Source of the DNA: Caballeronia sp. TF1N1
Lineage (GTDB): Bacteria; Pseudomonadota; Gammaproteobacteria; Burkholderiales; Burkholderiaceae
DNA: 64,000 bases
NCBI RefSeq assembly: GCF_022878925.1
Contig: NZ_CP084626.1
Span: 310,001-374,000 of the forward strand
Direction: 5' to 3'
Within the stretch, counting starts at the first letter, position 1. Each line of letters starts with the position of its first letter. The position numbers were made by a program, and so were the translations under genes. Under the pieces are notes generated by a model, which saw only the letters and a program-made list of their open reading frames with translations, did no database searches and had not been told where the DNA came from. This document shows positions 31,208-39,208 of the stretch, in pieces.

Positions 31208-31239
31208 CGGCGAGTTTTCGGGATCTTCGAAACTCGCCG
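31208..31239 (+). terminator. Hairpin after mnmA, possible terminator
   Basis: CGGCGAGTTT (31208-31217) and AAACTCGCCG (31230-31239) are perfect 10-base complements around a 12-base loop, starting eight bases after the mnmA stop. There is no T-run after it, so it may be Rho-assisted or only protect the 3' end. Confidence 0.45.
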
Positions 31240-31278
31240 ACTTCCACCGACGCAATAAAGCTTTTTTGATACAAGTGC

Positions 31279-31307
31279 TTGACTGTCTATCTAGCGATAG
31301 ATAAATT
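31279..31307 (+). promoter_or_regulatory. tetR promoter with embedded operator palindrome (site 1)
   Basis: TTGACT (31279-31284), 17-bp spacer, TAAATT (31302-31307). The spacer contains the perfect inverted repeat TCTATC-TAGC-GATAGA (31286-31301), placed so that a bound repressor would block RNA polymerase. The position 57 bases before the tetR start predicts autorepression. Two similar elements recur downstream at 31964-31993 and 32121-32150. Confidence 0.65.
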
Positions 31308-31363
31308 CTCCGACGTGTGATGCGATAACTATCATCAGTGTTAGAAAATCCGGAGACTGCGCA

Positions 31364-31921
31364 ATGGACAAGAACACCGTACGCGAAGCACTGCTGGAAC
31401 ATGCACAGACGCTCATCATGACGCGCGGTTACAACGGCTTCAGCTATCGCGACTTGTCCGAGTTGGTCGGCGTGAAGACGTCGAGCATCCATTACTACTT
31501 TCCGGCCAAGGAAGACCTGGCGCTGGAAGCCGTGAACGCCTACAGCGCGGATGTCATGTCGTCGGTTTATGCCATCGACAGTTCCGCGGCGGCCGACAAA
31601 AAACTCGATCGATACACGAAGCTGTTTGGGCGCATTCTCGGCGACGGGAAGCAAGTGTGCCTGTGCGGCATGCTTTCGGCGGATTTCGATTCGTTACCCG
31701 AAAAGGTTCGTCAAGCCGTGCAGGGTTTTTTCAAGGCGAACGAGAATTGGCTGGCGAAAGTGCTCGCGGAAGGTGAAGCGCAAGACACGCTCGATGCGGG
31801 TGGCAAGCCAGAAGCGGCGGCGCGCGCCTTATATGCCGCATTTCAAGGCAGTTTGCTTGCTTGCCGGCTGTTTCAAACGCGCGCCAGACTGGACGAAGTT
31901 GTCGACGCTGTCAGACGGTAG
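31364..31921 (+). CDS. TetR/AcrR-family transcriptional repressor
   Basis: The 185-residue product has an N-terminal helix-turn-helix (about residues 10-56) with TRGYNGFSYRDLSELVGVKTS and SIHYYFPAKEDL, the classic TetR recognition region. The ligand domain holds two cysteines in QVCLCGMLSADF near residue 103, a motif seen in electrophile- or redox-responsive TetR relatives. The promoter carries a palindrome in its spacer, so it probably represses itself. The convergent neighbour is a glutathione S-transferase gene, which together with the paired cysteines hints at an electrophile response; the true ligand is unknown. Confidence 0.85.
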   Translation: MDKNTVREALLEHAQTLIMTRGYNGFSYRDLSELVGVKTSSIHYYFPAKEDLALEAVNAYSADVMSSVYAIDSSAAADKKLDRYTKLFGRILGDGKQVCLCGMLSADFDSLPEKVRQAVQGFFKANENWLAKVLAEGEAQDTLDAGGKPEAAARALYAAFQGSLLACRLFQTRARLDEVVDAVRR

Positions 31922-31928
31922 ATAACCC

Positions 31929-31949
31929 TGTGGATAACTATGTGGATTT
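31929..31949 (-). promoter_or_regulatory. DnaA-box-like pair
   Basis: TGTGGATAA at 31929-31937 is the exact complement of the consensus DnaA box TTATCCACA, and TGTGGATTT at 31941-31949 is a second copy with two mismatches, in the same orientation and 12 bases apart. No replication origin genes are nearby, so this may be a chance match or a DnaA-titration or regulatory site. Confidence 0.35.
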
Positions 31950-31963
31950 CATGGGTTTTAGCG

Positions 31964-31993
31964 TTGCGTAATCTATCTCTAGATAGATAGATT
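31964..31993 (+). promoter_or_regulatory. Second TetR-type operator in a promoter-like element
   Basis: The perfect inverted repeat ATCTATCT-CT-AGATAGAT (31971-31988) lies between a TTGCGT (31964-31969) and a TAGATT (31988-31993), 18 bases apart. The half-site is the same TCTATC as in the tetR promoter, though the spacing within the palindrome is shorter. No gene follows, so the target transcript is unknown. Confidence 0.5.
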
Positions 31994-32120
31994 TTGACGA
32001 AAAGTGTTTTAATTTGCCTTTGAATCGGGTCGGTGCGGACAAATGAGCGGCAGTAGCCGCCCGTTTAAAGCTTGCGGCTGGAATTCCGTCGCATATTAAT
32101 TATGTGCAAAGGCTTAAATA

Positions 32121-32150
32121 TTGCGAAATCTATCTAGCAGTAGATTTAAT
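32121..32150 (+). promoter_or_regulatory. Third TetR-type operator in a promoter-like element
   Basis: TTGCGA (32121-32126), 18-base spacer, TTTAAT (32145-32150, five of six to consensus). The spacer contains TCTATCTAGCAGTAGATT (32129-32146), which repeats the ten bases TCTATCTAGC of site 1 exactly and has an imperfect right arm. It could drive a short non-coding transcript toward the GST 3' end. Confidence 0.45.
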
Positions 32151-32292
32151 TTGAATTACGGATTAGCGACGATTTCGTGCAGCAATCGTCGTACGAAGCG
32201 AGCCGCAAAACAATCGCAAATTCGCCGCGATTATCGTGACAAGATCGATTTGCGAATGCTGAATGGGCCACGCGCAGCGTTCAACAAAGCAA

Positions 32293-32313
32293 ACGCGGCC
32301 GTCGAGGCCGCGT
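32293..32313 (-). terminator. Probable terminator of the GST gene
   Basis: ACGCGGCC (32293-32300) and GGCCGCGT (32306-32313) form a perfect 8-bp stem with a five-base loop; on the minus strand it is followed by TTTGCTTTGTT. It lies 31 bases after the GST stop. Confidence 0.6.
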
Positions 32314-32343
32314 CAATCTGGGAAGCGAAGCGTCCGCTCGCGT

Positions 32344-32952
32344 TCAAGCCGGCGCCGTATCCACGAACGACTGCCGTTGCGCAAGCCGCGCGTAAAACTT
32401 ATCGAGCGCCGGATGCGCATCGCGCCAATTCAACTCCGGCAGGCGGAAATCCAGATAACTGAGCGCGCAGCCACAGGCGATATCTGCAAGCGTGAAGCGG
32501 TTCGCCGAGCACCATTGCTTCGAGCCAAGACCGCGCGCCATTGCGCGGATGCCGTCGTCGATCTTCAAACGCTGCCGCTTGATCCACGCCTCGCTGCGCT
32601 GTCCTTCCTCACGCAGCACTCCTTCCAGGCGAATCAGCACGGCGGCGTCGAGCATGCCGTCGGCGAGCGCTTCCCAGCAGCGCACTTCGGTGCGCTCGCG
32701 GCGTTCCTGCGGCAGAAGCTTGCCGACAGGCGTGAGCGTATCCACGAACTCGCAGATCACGCGCGAGTCGAACACCGCTTCGCCGTCGTCCAGAATCAGG
32801 CAGGGCACCTTGCCGAGCGGGTTGTAGTCGTGGATCTTGGAATCGGATGCCCATACGTCCTCGAGCACCAGTTCGCAATCAATCTTCTTCTCTGCCATGA
32901 CGATCCGAACCTTGCGGACGTATGGACTTGTGTGCGAACCGATCAGTTTCAT
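32344..32952 (-). CDS. Glutathione S-transferase family protein, YibF-like
   Basis: A 202-residue two-domain GST: an N-terminal thioredoxin-like domain starting MKLIGSHTSPYVRKVRIVM, with the Ser in SHTSPYVRK as likely glutathione-activating residue and the cis-proline and ESR-like region LGKVPCLILDDGEAVFDSRV near residue 47, then an all-helical C-terminal domain with FTLADIACGCAL near 153. The substrate is unknown. It is convergent with the tetR gene and downstream of the pqi operon on the same strand. Confidence 0.85.
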   Translation of the reverse strand: MKLIGSHTSPYVRKVRIVMAEKKIDCELVLEDVWASDSKIHDYNPLGKVPCLILDDGEAVFDSRVICEFVDTLTPVGKLLPQERRERTEVRCWEALADGMLDAAVLIRLEGVLREEGQRSEAWIKRQRLKIDDGIRAMARGLGSKQWCSANRFTLADIACGCALSYLDFRLPELNWRDAHPALDKFYARLAQRQSFVDTAPA

Positions 32953-33024
32953 TATCTATCTTCGCGATCATTTCTTAATGCAGTCGAGAATGATCTTAAC
33001 GGACGCACGCAAGCCATCGGCAAA

Positions 33025-33747
33025 TTACAGGGGACGCCGCGCGTGGGTGTCGTCTGGTGACAACGCCGCCAGATTCCCCGACGGGCACGGCAAGAGCGGC
33101 GCACTCGGCGTGCTGGCGGCCGTCTTGCCCTTTGCGGACGACGAGACGGCGGGCGCGGGCGGCAGCGCGGCGACACTTCGCACGCCGCTCGAAATCGCCG
33201 ATGCAATCTCGCTCACCGCCTGCCGATGCCCGTCTACGAGCGCATCGAAACCATCGCCGACGCGTTCCTGCGCCACGGTCCGGCACGTGAGCGTCGTCTG
33301 CGCTCCCGCCGATGTCTGCACGCTCCACACGGCGTCGATCACGGCCCGCGAGCCCGGCCACGATTCGAAGCGCTGCACGTTCACCTTCACGCGATACAGC
33401 GGCGTTCCTTCCGGCCGCGCCGTGCCCGAGACATCGATTGCCCCGAGCTGGCGTGTCAGATCCGCGGACAGCGCGCGCCGCATTTCGTCGGACGGCAGCG
33501 AGGCCCAGCGTTCCGTTTCGAGCACCTTGACCTGCGCGGGGCTCGTCTGCACGACCAACTGGTTGCGCGTGACCTGCTGCGGCATGTCCACCGGCGCGAG
33601 TTCGAAATAGAGCGAGGCCGGCTGCGCGGGAGCCGCGCCCGGCGCGTCCGTTCCGGTGAGCGTGTAGAAGCGGCTCGACGGCGACGAGGCGCAGGCGGCG
33701 AGCACGCCTGCCGCGCCCAGAGTCAACAACGACGCGACGAACCTCAT
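33025..33747 (-). CDS. pqiC: PqiC-type outer-membrane lipoprotein of the Pqi transport system
   Basis: The 240-residue product starts MRFVASLLTLGAAGVLAACA with a lipobox LAAC, so Cys19 should be lipidated. The body, from SSRFYTLTG onward, is the PqiC/YmbA (DUF330) fold, which docks PqiB needles at the outer membrane. The minus-strand frame stays open far upstream, but that part only shadows pqiB; ATG at 33747 overlaps the pqiB stop (ATGA). The C-terminus carries a low-complexity Ala/Ser/Pro tail of about 40 residues beyond the usual domain. Confidence 0.85.
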   Translation of the reverse strand: MRFVASLLTLGAAGVLAACASSPSSRFYTLTGTDAPGAAPAQPASLYFELAPVDMPQQVTRNQLVVQTSPAQVKVLETERWASLPSDEMRRALSADLTRQLGAIDVSGTARPEGTPLYRVKVNVQRFESWPGSRAVIDAVWSVQTSAGAQTTLTCRTVAQERVGDGFDALVDGHRQAVSEIASAISSGVRSVAALPPAPAVSSSAKGKTAASTPSAPLLPCPSGNLAALSPDDTHARRPL

Positions 33748-35411
33748 GGTTTTTCTCCCGTTTTCCCGCGCAACAGCGATTCCGGATGGCGTTCCAGATA
33801 ATCGGCGAGCGCATTGAGCGATTGCAGCGTCCGCGTGAGTTCCTGCATGGCCTGACGCACGTCGGACTGGACCGGCGAATCTTGCGAAAGCGTCGATTGC
33901 GCCGCGCCGAAGGTTTTCTGCGCCTCGGTCAGCGTGCTGCGCATTTCCGGCACGACTTCCGTATCGAGTTGCTTGAAGAGCGCATTGGCCTGCTTGAGCG
34001 AGCCGTTCAGATTCGTGCCGATCTCGTCGAACGGAATCTTGTCGAGCTTGCGGGCGATGTCGGCGATCTGCAATTGCAATTCGTCGAGCGTGTTCGGCAC
34101 GGTCGGCAACTCGATCGGGTCTGTGTTGGCGAGCACCTTCGCGGCCGGCGCCTTCGGGAAGAAGTCGAGCGCGACGTAAAGCTGGCTCGTCAGCAGATTG
34201 CCCGTGCGCAACTGGCCGCGCAGACCGCGCTTGACGAGCAGATTGAGCATGTCCTGGCTCGCCGGCGAACCCTTGTCGGGCAGCGCTTCCTTCGCGCGCC
34301 GGCCGAGGCGGTCCGGATAGAGGTCGATCGTCACCGGCATCATGAAGGAATGCGATTCCTGGTCGTAGCGCACGCCGATACCCGTCACCTGACCGAGCAC
34401 GATGCCGCGGAAATCGACCGGCGCGCCGACCGACAAGCCGCGCAGCGACTGATTGAAGTTCATCACCACGTGCACGGGTTCGCCGTCCGGATCGCGCATG
34501 GCGTCGGCCTGGTCGGCGGCGAGGCGGAACGTGGAGTTGTCCTTTGCCTGCGCACCCGACTGCTGGTTCGGCGGCGTCTGGAACGCAATGCCGCCGAGAA
34601 TCACCGTCGCGAGCGACTGCGTGTTCAGCGTGAAGCCGCTCGAATCCAGGCGCAGATCCACGCCGCTCGCATGCCACCAGCGCGAATTGCCGCCTACGTA
34701 TTGATCGTAGGGCGAATTGACAAACACTTGCATGGTGACGCCGGTGCCGTCCTTGTCGAGCGAAAACGCCGTCACCTGACCGACCTGCACGCGCCGGTAA
34801 TAGACCGGCGAGCCGATATCGAGCGAACCGAGAGATTCTCCGTGCAGCGTGAAAGTGTGGCCCTTCTGATCCGCCGTGACGGCGGGCGGCGTCTCCAGCC
34901 CGACGAAATAGCTCTGATCCTCGGAGGACTTGCCCGCATCGACACCGATATACGCACCCGAGAGCAAGGTGGACAACCCCGTCACCCCGCTCGCCGCCAC
35001 GCGCGGGCGCACGACCCAGAAGCGCGTGTCCTTCACGGCGAAATCGGTGGCTTCCTTGGTAAGTTGCACATCGACGAGTACGCGTGAATGGTCTTTCGAC
35101 AACGTGATCGATTTGACCGTGCCGATATCCACGTCCTTGTACTTCACCTTGGTCTTGCCGGTCTCGAGCCCTTCCGCGCTGACGAAGCTGATGGTCACCG
35201 TCGGTCCACGGCTCGTCACGGTCTTGACCACCAGAAAGATGCCGATCAACGCCGCCACGAGCGGAATGACCCACACGAGCGAAGGCAGCCAGCGGCTGCG
35301 TGGCTCGATCACCGGTTCCGGCAGATTGGGCGGCAGTCCGCCGCGTTGTTTCGACGGCTCGTCACCACGCGTGGATTCGTTCGGCCCGTTCGGCCCCTGG
35401 CCACTAGTCAT
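33744..35411 (-). CDS. pqiB: PqiB-type MCE protein for intermembrane lipid transport
   Basis: The 555-residue product has one N-terminal membrane helix (about residues 45-65, SLVWVIPLVAALIGIFLVV) followed by three MCE/MlaD repeats, seen as recurring GLETGKTKVKYKDVDIG near 80, GSPVYYRRVQVGQV near 196 and GAPVDFRGIVLGQVTG near 315, and a long C-terminal helical region. This is the architecture of PqiB, which forms a syringe-like tube across the periplasm. It overlaps pqiA by eight bases and pqiC by four. Confidence 0.92.
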   Translation of the reverse strand: MTSGQGPNGPNESTRGDEPSKQRGGLPPNLPEPVIEPRSRWLPSLVWVIPLVAALIGIFLVVKTVTSRGPTVTISFVSAEGLETGKTKVKYKDVDIGTVKSITLSKDHSRVLVDVQLTKEATDFAVKDTRFWVVRPRVAASGVTGLSTLLSGAYIGVDAGKSSEDQSYFVGLETPPAVTADQKGHTFTLHGESLGSLDIGSPVYYRRVQVGQVTAFSLDKDGTGVTMQVFVNSPYDQYVGGNSRWWHASGVDLRLDSSGFTLNTQSLATVILGGIAFQTPPNQQSGAQAKDNSTFRLAADQADAMRDPDGEPVHVVMNFNQSLRGLSVGAPVDFRGIVLGQVTGIGVRYDQESHSFMMPVTIDLYPDRLGRRAKEALPDKGSPASQDMLNLLVKRGLRGQLRTGNLLTSQLYVALDFFPKAPAAKVLANTDPIELPTVPNTLDELQLQIADIARKLDKIPFDEIGTNLNGSLKQANALFKQLDTEVVPEMRSTLTEAQKTFGAAQSTLSQDSPVQSDVRQAMQELTRTLQSLNALADYLERHPESLLRGKTGEKP

Positions 35412-36090
35412 GTTTCTTTCCTGACGGTTCTATGTTGTCCCATATGAGGCGCGGGTCGAATTGCATGGATGCGAGCATGGTAAGCACGACCACCGAAGCG
35501 AAGGCGATGGTTCCCGGTCCCGCCGTGATGACCGCGAGCGACTTGAAACGCACCAGCGCGACGGTGAGCGTGACCACGAAGACGTCGAGCATCGACCATC
35601 GTCCGATGCCTTCGACGATTCTAAAGAGCGTGGTCCGCTGGCGCGGTCGCCACACCGAGCGTCGCTGTACGCTGATGAGCAGGAAGCCGAGCGTGGCGAG
35701 CTTCATCATCGGTACGAGAATGCTGGCGATGAAGATGATTGCCGCGAGCGGATAGTCGCCATCGTTCCAGAAGAGCGCGACGCCCGACATGATGGTGTCG
35801 TCCTCGGAGCCGAGAATGGACGACGTGTGCATGACCGGAAACAGGTTCGCCGGAATGTACAAAATCGCCGCGCTGATAAGAAGTGCCCACGTGCGCGCGA
35901 TGGCATCCGGGTGCCGCCGGTGCACGACCGCGTCGCAGCGCGTGCAGCGCTGTCTTTCGATGGTATGCGCGAGCGGCTGCACCAGACCGCATGCGTGGCA
36001 CGCCACGACGTTCTGGCGCGATGCCGTGGTGTAGAGCGTAGGCGGCGCTTCGGGTTCATCGACGGCCGCGCTGGTTTGATCCGGATTCAT
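35404..36090 (-). CDS. pqiA: Paraquat-inducible protein A, second copy (C-terminal-type half)
   Basis: A 228-residue membrane protein with a small zinc-ribbon start (VVACHACGLVQ and QRCTRCDAVVHRR) and four membrane helices. LYIPANLFPVMHTSS near residue 85 is the hallmark of the PqiA fold. E. coli PqiA holds two such units in one chain, whereas here the units are separate genes: this one and the gene ending at 36087. Its ATG overlaps the stop of the upstream unit and its own stop overlaps pqiB, so the complex is probably made in fixed ratio. Confidence 0.88.
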   Translation of the reverse strand: MNPDQTSAAVDEPEAPPTLYTTASRQNVVACHACGLVQPLAHTIERQRCTRCDAVVHRRHPDAIARTWALLISAAILYIPANLFPVMHTSSILGSEDDTIMSGVALFWNDGDYPLAAIIFIASILVPMMKLATLGFLLISVQRRSVWRPRQRTTLFRIVEGIGRWSMLDVFVVTLTVALVRFKSLAVITAGPGTIAFASVVVLTMLASMQFDPRLIWDNIEPSGKKHD

Positions 36091-36752
36091 GATTTCTGCC
36101 TCACCGTCGGTGCGATGCGTTGTCTGCGTTCCGCGCGCTTGGGCAACCTTTCGGCGATATCCCACAGCCGTTGCGGATCGAAGCTCACGACCACGGCGAC
36201 CATCAGCGTCAGCGCGCCGAAAGCGAACAGCGCGGCTTCGGGAATCACGCGCGCGAGACTCACCATCTTCACGAGCGTGACGAGCACGCCGAGCATGAAC
36301 ACCTCGATCATTCCCCACGGACGCACGAACTGAATGGTGCGTAACGTGGCATTGAAGCCCGGCGGCACGTAACCCGCGCGCAGCGGCACGAGCACGTAGA
36401 GCAGCGCGAGCAGTTCGGCGAGCGGCGCGAAGATGGTGGCGAAGAACACCAGCACCGCGATGATCTCCATCTGCTCGTTCCACAAGGAAACGATTGCACC
36501 GATCAGCGTGGTCTGCGAAGTGATGCCGTTGGCGTCCAGTTCGACGATGGGAAACGCCTGCGCGATCACGAAGGTGATCAGCGCGGCGAGCGTCATGGCG
36601 CTGATGCGATCGAGATTGCCCGCGATACTGCGATAGAGCAGCGCACCGCAACGCGGACAGCGCGCCGACGTATGCCGGGGCAACGCGCGCTTCTTGAAGA
36701 GCGCGTCACACTCGTGGCACGCAATGAGTTCATCCGGTTCGTTCTCGTTCAT
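36087..36752 (-). CDS. pqiA: Paraquat-inducible protein A, first copy (N-terminal-type half)
   Basis: A 221-residue membrane protein with an N-terminal zinc ribbon (LIACHECDALFKKR and ARCPRCGALLYR) and about four membrane helices, including FVIAQAFPIVELDANG, the PqiA signature in the first repeat. ATG at 36752 (MNENEPDELIACHEC) was chosen; the frame is open 22 codons further upstream without a good start. First gene of the pqiA-pqiA-pqiB-pqiC operon, which in E. coli is induced by superoxide stress and exports or retrieves lipids between the membranes. Confidence 0.86.
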   Translation of the reverse strand: MNENEPDELIACHECDALFKKRALPRHTSARCPRCGALLYRSIAGNLDRISAMTLAALITFVIAQAFPIVELDANGITSQTTLIGAIVSLWNEQMEIIAVLVFFATIFAPLAELLALLYVLVPLRAGYVPPGFNATLRTIQFVRPWGMIEVFMLGVLVTLVKMVSLARVIPEAALFAFGALTLMVAVVVSFDPQRLWDIAERLPKRAERRQRIAPTVRQKS

Positions 36753-37239
36753 GGTCTGAAGCCGAGCCTTCTGATGCGGGTTGATCTGGCGCCGCGAAGA
36801 TCGGCTCGGAGCGAGCACAGCAAATTACGAGCCAGCGCGATCGGAAGCAGCATGGTAACAAACGTCGCGGGACTGACGCTTATCTGGCGGCGCGGACAGG
36901 TGGTGGACGCGGTGAAATGAGCGCGGGAATATTGGCGCATGCTCCATCGTTATTCCTCATTGGGCGTCGGTCGGGCGTGTAATAGGCGTCTTGCAGGGCG
37001 TGCGGGCGACTGAAGCCGAATGAATCAATCGACCGTTGCATGGGCGGAATAGTTCGTTGCAACAGTGCGACGTAGCAGCAAAAGAGCGCGCAGCGTCAAT
37101 GGCGGCGGGGCTTTGCGGCTATTGGGCAGACACCTCGCACGCGCTGGCAATTCCGTATTGTTGATGTAGGATTGCGGCCTTGAAGACCCGTCGTTCCGGA
37201 CGGCCAGCCGCATAACGATGAATATCAGGGTGAAGCAAT
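36753..37239. other. Divergent intergenic region between pqi operon and cytochrome b561
   Basis: A 487-base gap that must contain both divergent promoters. A 22-codon frame from ATG at 36853 (ends 36918-36920) has GGAAG before it, but its product MVTNVAGLTLIWRRGQ is not recognisable. No terminator, riboswitch or clear operator was found. Confidence 0.35.
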
Positions 37240-37809
37240 ATGGAAAGCAGCGTTCGCATCGCGTCGGCTCAGTCGACCGGACGATACAGCGCCACGGCAA
37301 TCGGCCTGCACTGGCTGATTGCGTTGCTGATCGTATGCGGCTTTTATCTCGGCTGGATCATGACGGACATACCGGGTTTCACGCCGACCAAGCTCAAGTA
37401 CTTTTCGTGGCACAAGTGGATTGGCGTGACCGTGTTCGCGCTTGCCGTTCTGCGGCTCGTGTGGCGCGCCACGCATCGCGCGCCGCCGATGCCCGTCGAC
37501 ATGCCGGGCTGGCAGAAGGGCGCGGCGCATCTCACGCATTTCCTCCTTTACGCACTCATGCTGGTGATTCCCGCATCGGGTTATCTTTATAGTTCCGCGG
37601 CCGGCTTGCAGGTGGTTTATCTCGGCGTGTTGCCGTTGCCAACCATCATCGGGCCGGACAAGGCTTTGAAGGCGACGCTGAGAATCGTGCATATTGCGCT
37701 GAACTACACGTTGCTCTTCTTCGTCGTGATGCACGTGCTCGCGGCACTCAAGCATCATTTCGTCGATCGCGATGGCTTGCTCGGCCGCATGCTTCCGTTT
37801 CTGCGCTAA
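37240..37809 (+). CDS. Cytochrome b561 family protein
   Basis: A 189-residue integral membrane protein with four helices and the histidines expected to ligate two hemes: LHWLIALL near residue 24, SWHKWIGV near 57, AHLTHFLLYALM near 100 and NYTLLFFVVMHVLAALKHH near 155. This is the CybB/YceJ type. In E. coli yceJ lies directly before yceI, and here two yceI genes follow, so a shared role with YceI proteins in quinone or isoprenoid redox chemistry is likely but unproven. Confidence 0.88.
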   Translation: MESSVRIASAQSTGRYSATAIGLHWLIALLIVCGFYLGWIMTDIPGFTPTKLKYFSWHKWIGVTVFALAVLRLVWRATHRAPPMPVDMPGWQKGAAHLTHFLLYALMLVIPASGYLYSSAAGLQVVYLGVLPLPTIIGPDKALKATLRIVHIALNYTLLFFVVMHVLAALKHHFVDRDGLLGRMLPFLR

Positions 37810-37928
37810 GCCGCCGATGCGATTGTTTCCTGTGCGTTGGCAAGGCGTTTCCCGCCTGCTGTTTGTTCCAGCATTCTTTTGATTTCCAATACCGGATGTT
37901 CGTCGGACCCGATCAGGAAAAGGTACAC

Positions 37929-38492
37929 ATGAAAGTGAAACTCAATCGTTGGATGCTGGCCGCCGTATCGGCAAGCTCGCTTGCGCTCGCCATCGGCGCA
38001 CATGCGCAAGTGGACGTGAGCAAGAGCAGCGTGACCGCGACATCGAAGCAGATGAACGTGCCCACGGACGGCAAGTTCAACAAGTTCACGGCGCAGATTT
38101 CGTTCGATCCGGCCAAGCCCGCCGCCGGCAGCGCGAATATCACGATCGATACCGGCAGCTACGATCTCGGCGACGACGACTACAACAAGCAGGTGCGCGG
38201 CAAGGAATGGTTCGATGCCGCGACCTATCCGACCGCCACGTTCGTTTCGAGCGCCATTGCGCCGGCGGGCGGCAATCAATACAAGGTGACGGGCAAAATC
38301 ACCATCAAGGGCAAGTCGCAGACGGTCACGGTGCCCGTGACCATCACGCAGCAGGGCGCAACGGAAACGTTCGACGGCTCGCTGCCGATCAAGCGCAACC
38401 AGTTCGACATTGGAACGGGTGAATGGAAAGACACGTCGGTGGTCGCCGACGATGTCGTCATCAAGTTTCATATCGTCGCCGCGAAGAAGTAA
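37929..38492 (+). CDS. YceI-family periplasmic protein (first copy)
   Basis: The 187-residue product has a signal peptide (MKVKLNRWMLAAVSASSLAL to about AHA, residue 23) followed by a YceI lipocalin-like beta-barrel with NITIDTGSYDLGD, WFDAATYPTATFVS and VTIKGKS-like repeats. YceI proteins bind polyisoprenoids and are exported to the periplasm. ATG at 37929 with AAAGGTACAC upstream was chosen over an upstream in-frame start because it gives the proper signal peptide. It lies between cytochrome b561 and a second YceI gene. Confidence 0.88.
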   Translation: MKVKLNRWMLAAVSASSLALAIGAHAQVDVSKSSVTATSKQMNVPTDGKFNKFTAQISFDPAKPAAGSANITIDTGSYDLGDDDYNKQVRGKEWFDAATYPTATFVSSAIAPAGGNQYKVTGKITIKGKSQTVTVPVTITQQGATETFDGSLPIKRNQFDIGTGEWKDTSVVADDVVIKFHIVAAKK

Positions 38493-38556
38493 GCGGCCGA
38501 CTCAAGCAAATTAAAGCCAACTCATTGCATCGCAACGATTCAACCAGGAGAAGCAC

Positions 38557-39135
38557 TTGAACAAACTTTCCGTTTTCGCCGCAGGCGCGCTTGCAGCCAG
38601 CCTCTCGTTCAGCGCAATGGCCGCTGATACCTACCAGCTCGATCCCAACCACACGTATCCGAGCTTCGAATCCGATCACTTCGGCGGCGTGTCCACGTGG
38701 CGCGGCAAGTTCAACAAGAGCAGCGGCACCGTCGTGCTCGATCGCGCGGCGAAGACCGGCACGGCTGAAGTGACGATCGACATTGCATCGATCAACACCG
38801 GCAACGCGAAGCTCGACGAGCATCTGCAAAAAGCCGAATTCTTCGATGTCGCCAAGTACCCGACCGCGGTGTACAAGGGCACGTCGATCCGCTTCAACGG
38901 CGACACGCCGGTTGAAGTCATCGGCACGCTGACCATGCACGGCGTGACCAAGCCGCTCAACCTGAAGCTCGACACCTTCAAGTGCTTCGTCAATCCGATG
39001 ATGAAGAAGGAAGTGTGCGGCACGGAAGCGTCGGCGACGTTCGATCGCGGCGACTTCGGCATGGACTACGGCAAGTCGTACGGCTTCAGCCTGAAGACGA
39101 CGCTGCATATCCAGGCCGAAGGCGTGAAGCAGTAA
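38557..39135 (+). CDS. yceI: YceI-family periplasmic protein (second copy)
   Basis: A 192-residue YceI protein closer to E. coli YceI than its neighbour: [30 protein letters not shown] and [17 protein letters not shown] are all family signatures. It starts with TTG at 38557, supported by AGGAG at 38546-38550 and a signal peptide ([15 protein letters not shown] to about AMA, residue 22). Two cysteines ([14 protein letters not shown]) could form a periplasmic disulfide. A strong terminator follows at 39156. Confidence 0.9.
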   Translation: MNKLSVFAAGALAASLSFSAMAADTYQLDPNHTYPSFESDHFGGVSTWRGKFNKSSGTVVLDRAAKTGTAEVTIDIASINTGNAKLDEHLQKAEFFDVAKYPTAVYKGTSIRFNGDTPVEVIGTLTMHGVTKPLNLKLDTFKCFVNPMMKKEVCGTEASATFDRGDFGMDYGKSYGFSLKTTLHIQAEGVKQ

Positions 39136-39155
39136 GTTTCATCGAGTGTGGGATG

Positions 39156-39190
39156 AAACCGCCTCGCGTGCTGTACGTGAGGCGGTTTTT
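39156..39190 (+). terminator. Intrinsic terminator after the yceI pair
   Basis: AAACCGCCTC (39156-39165) and GAGGCGGTTT (39179-39188) form a 10-bp stem followed by a seven-base T-run, 20 bases after the second yceI stop. Confidence 0.9.
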
Positions 39191-39208
39191 TTGCGCCCGC
39201 GCCAAATG

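Larger units (their letters stand above)
31922..32343. other. Low-GC gene-free stretch between convergent tetR and GST genes
   Basis: This 422-base gap is visibly poorer in GC than its surroundings and I see no convincing gene in it; an open frame from 32121 runs into the GST 3' end but looks like a shadow. It contains two further TetR-type palindromes (31971-31988 and 32129-32144), a DnaA-box pair (31929-31949), a small hairpin CGACGATT / AATCGTCG (32167-32174 with 32184-32191) and the GST terminator hairpin. Confidence 0.5.

Noticed and set aside
32121..32462. A 113-codon plus-strand frame downstream of the third palindrome
   Set aside because: It overlaps the GST 3' end in antisense, lacks a ribosome-binding site and has no recognisable domain. 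A non-coding transcript remains possible.
33748..35274. A minus-strand extension that would make PqiC about 750 residues long
   Set aside because: The extension lies inside pqiB in another frame. The lipoprotein signal at 33747 and the ATGA overlap with pqiB mark the real start.
36853..36920. A 22-codon ORF upstream of the pqi operon with GGAAG before it
   Set aside because: The ribosome-binding site is modest and the product is unremarkable; such frames are common by chance.
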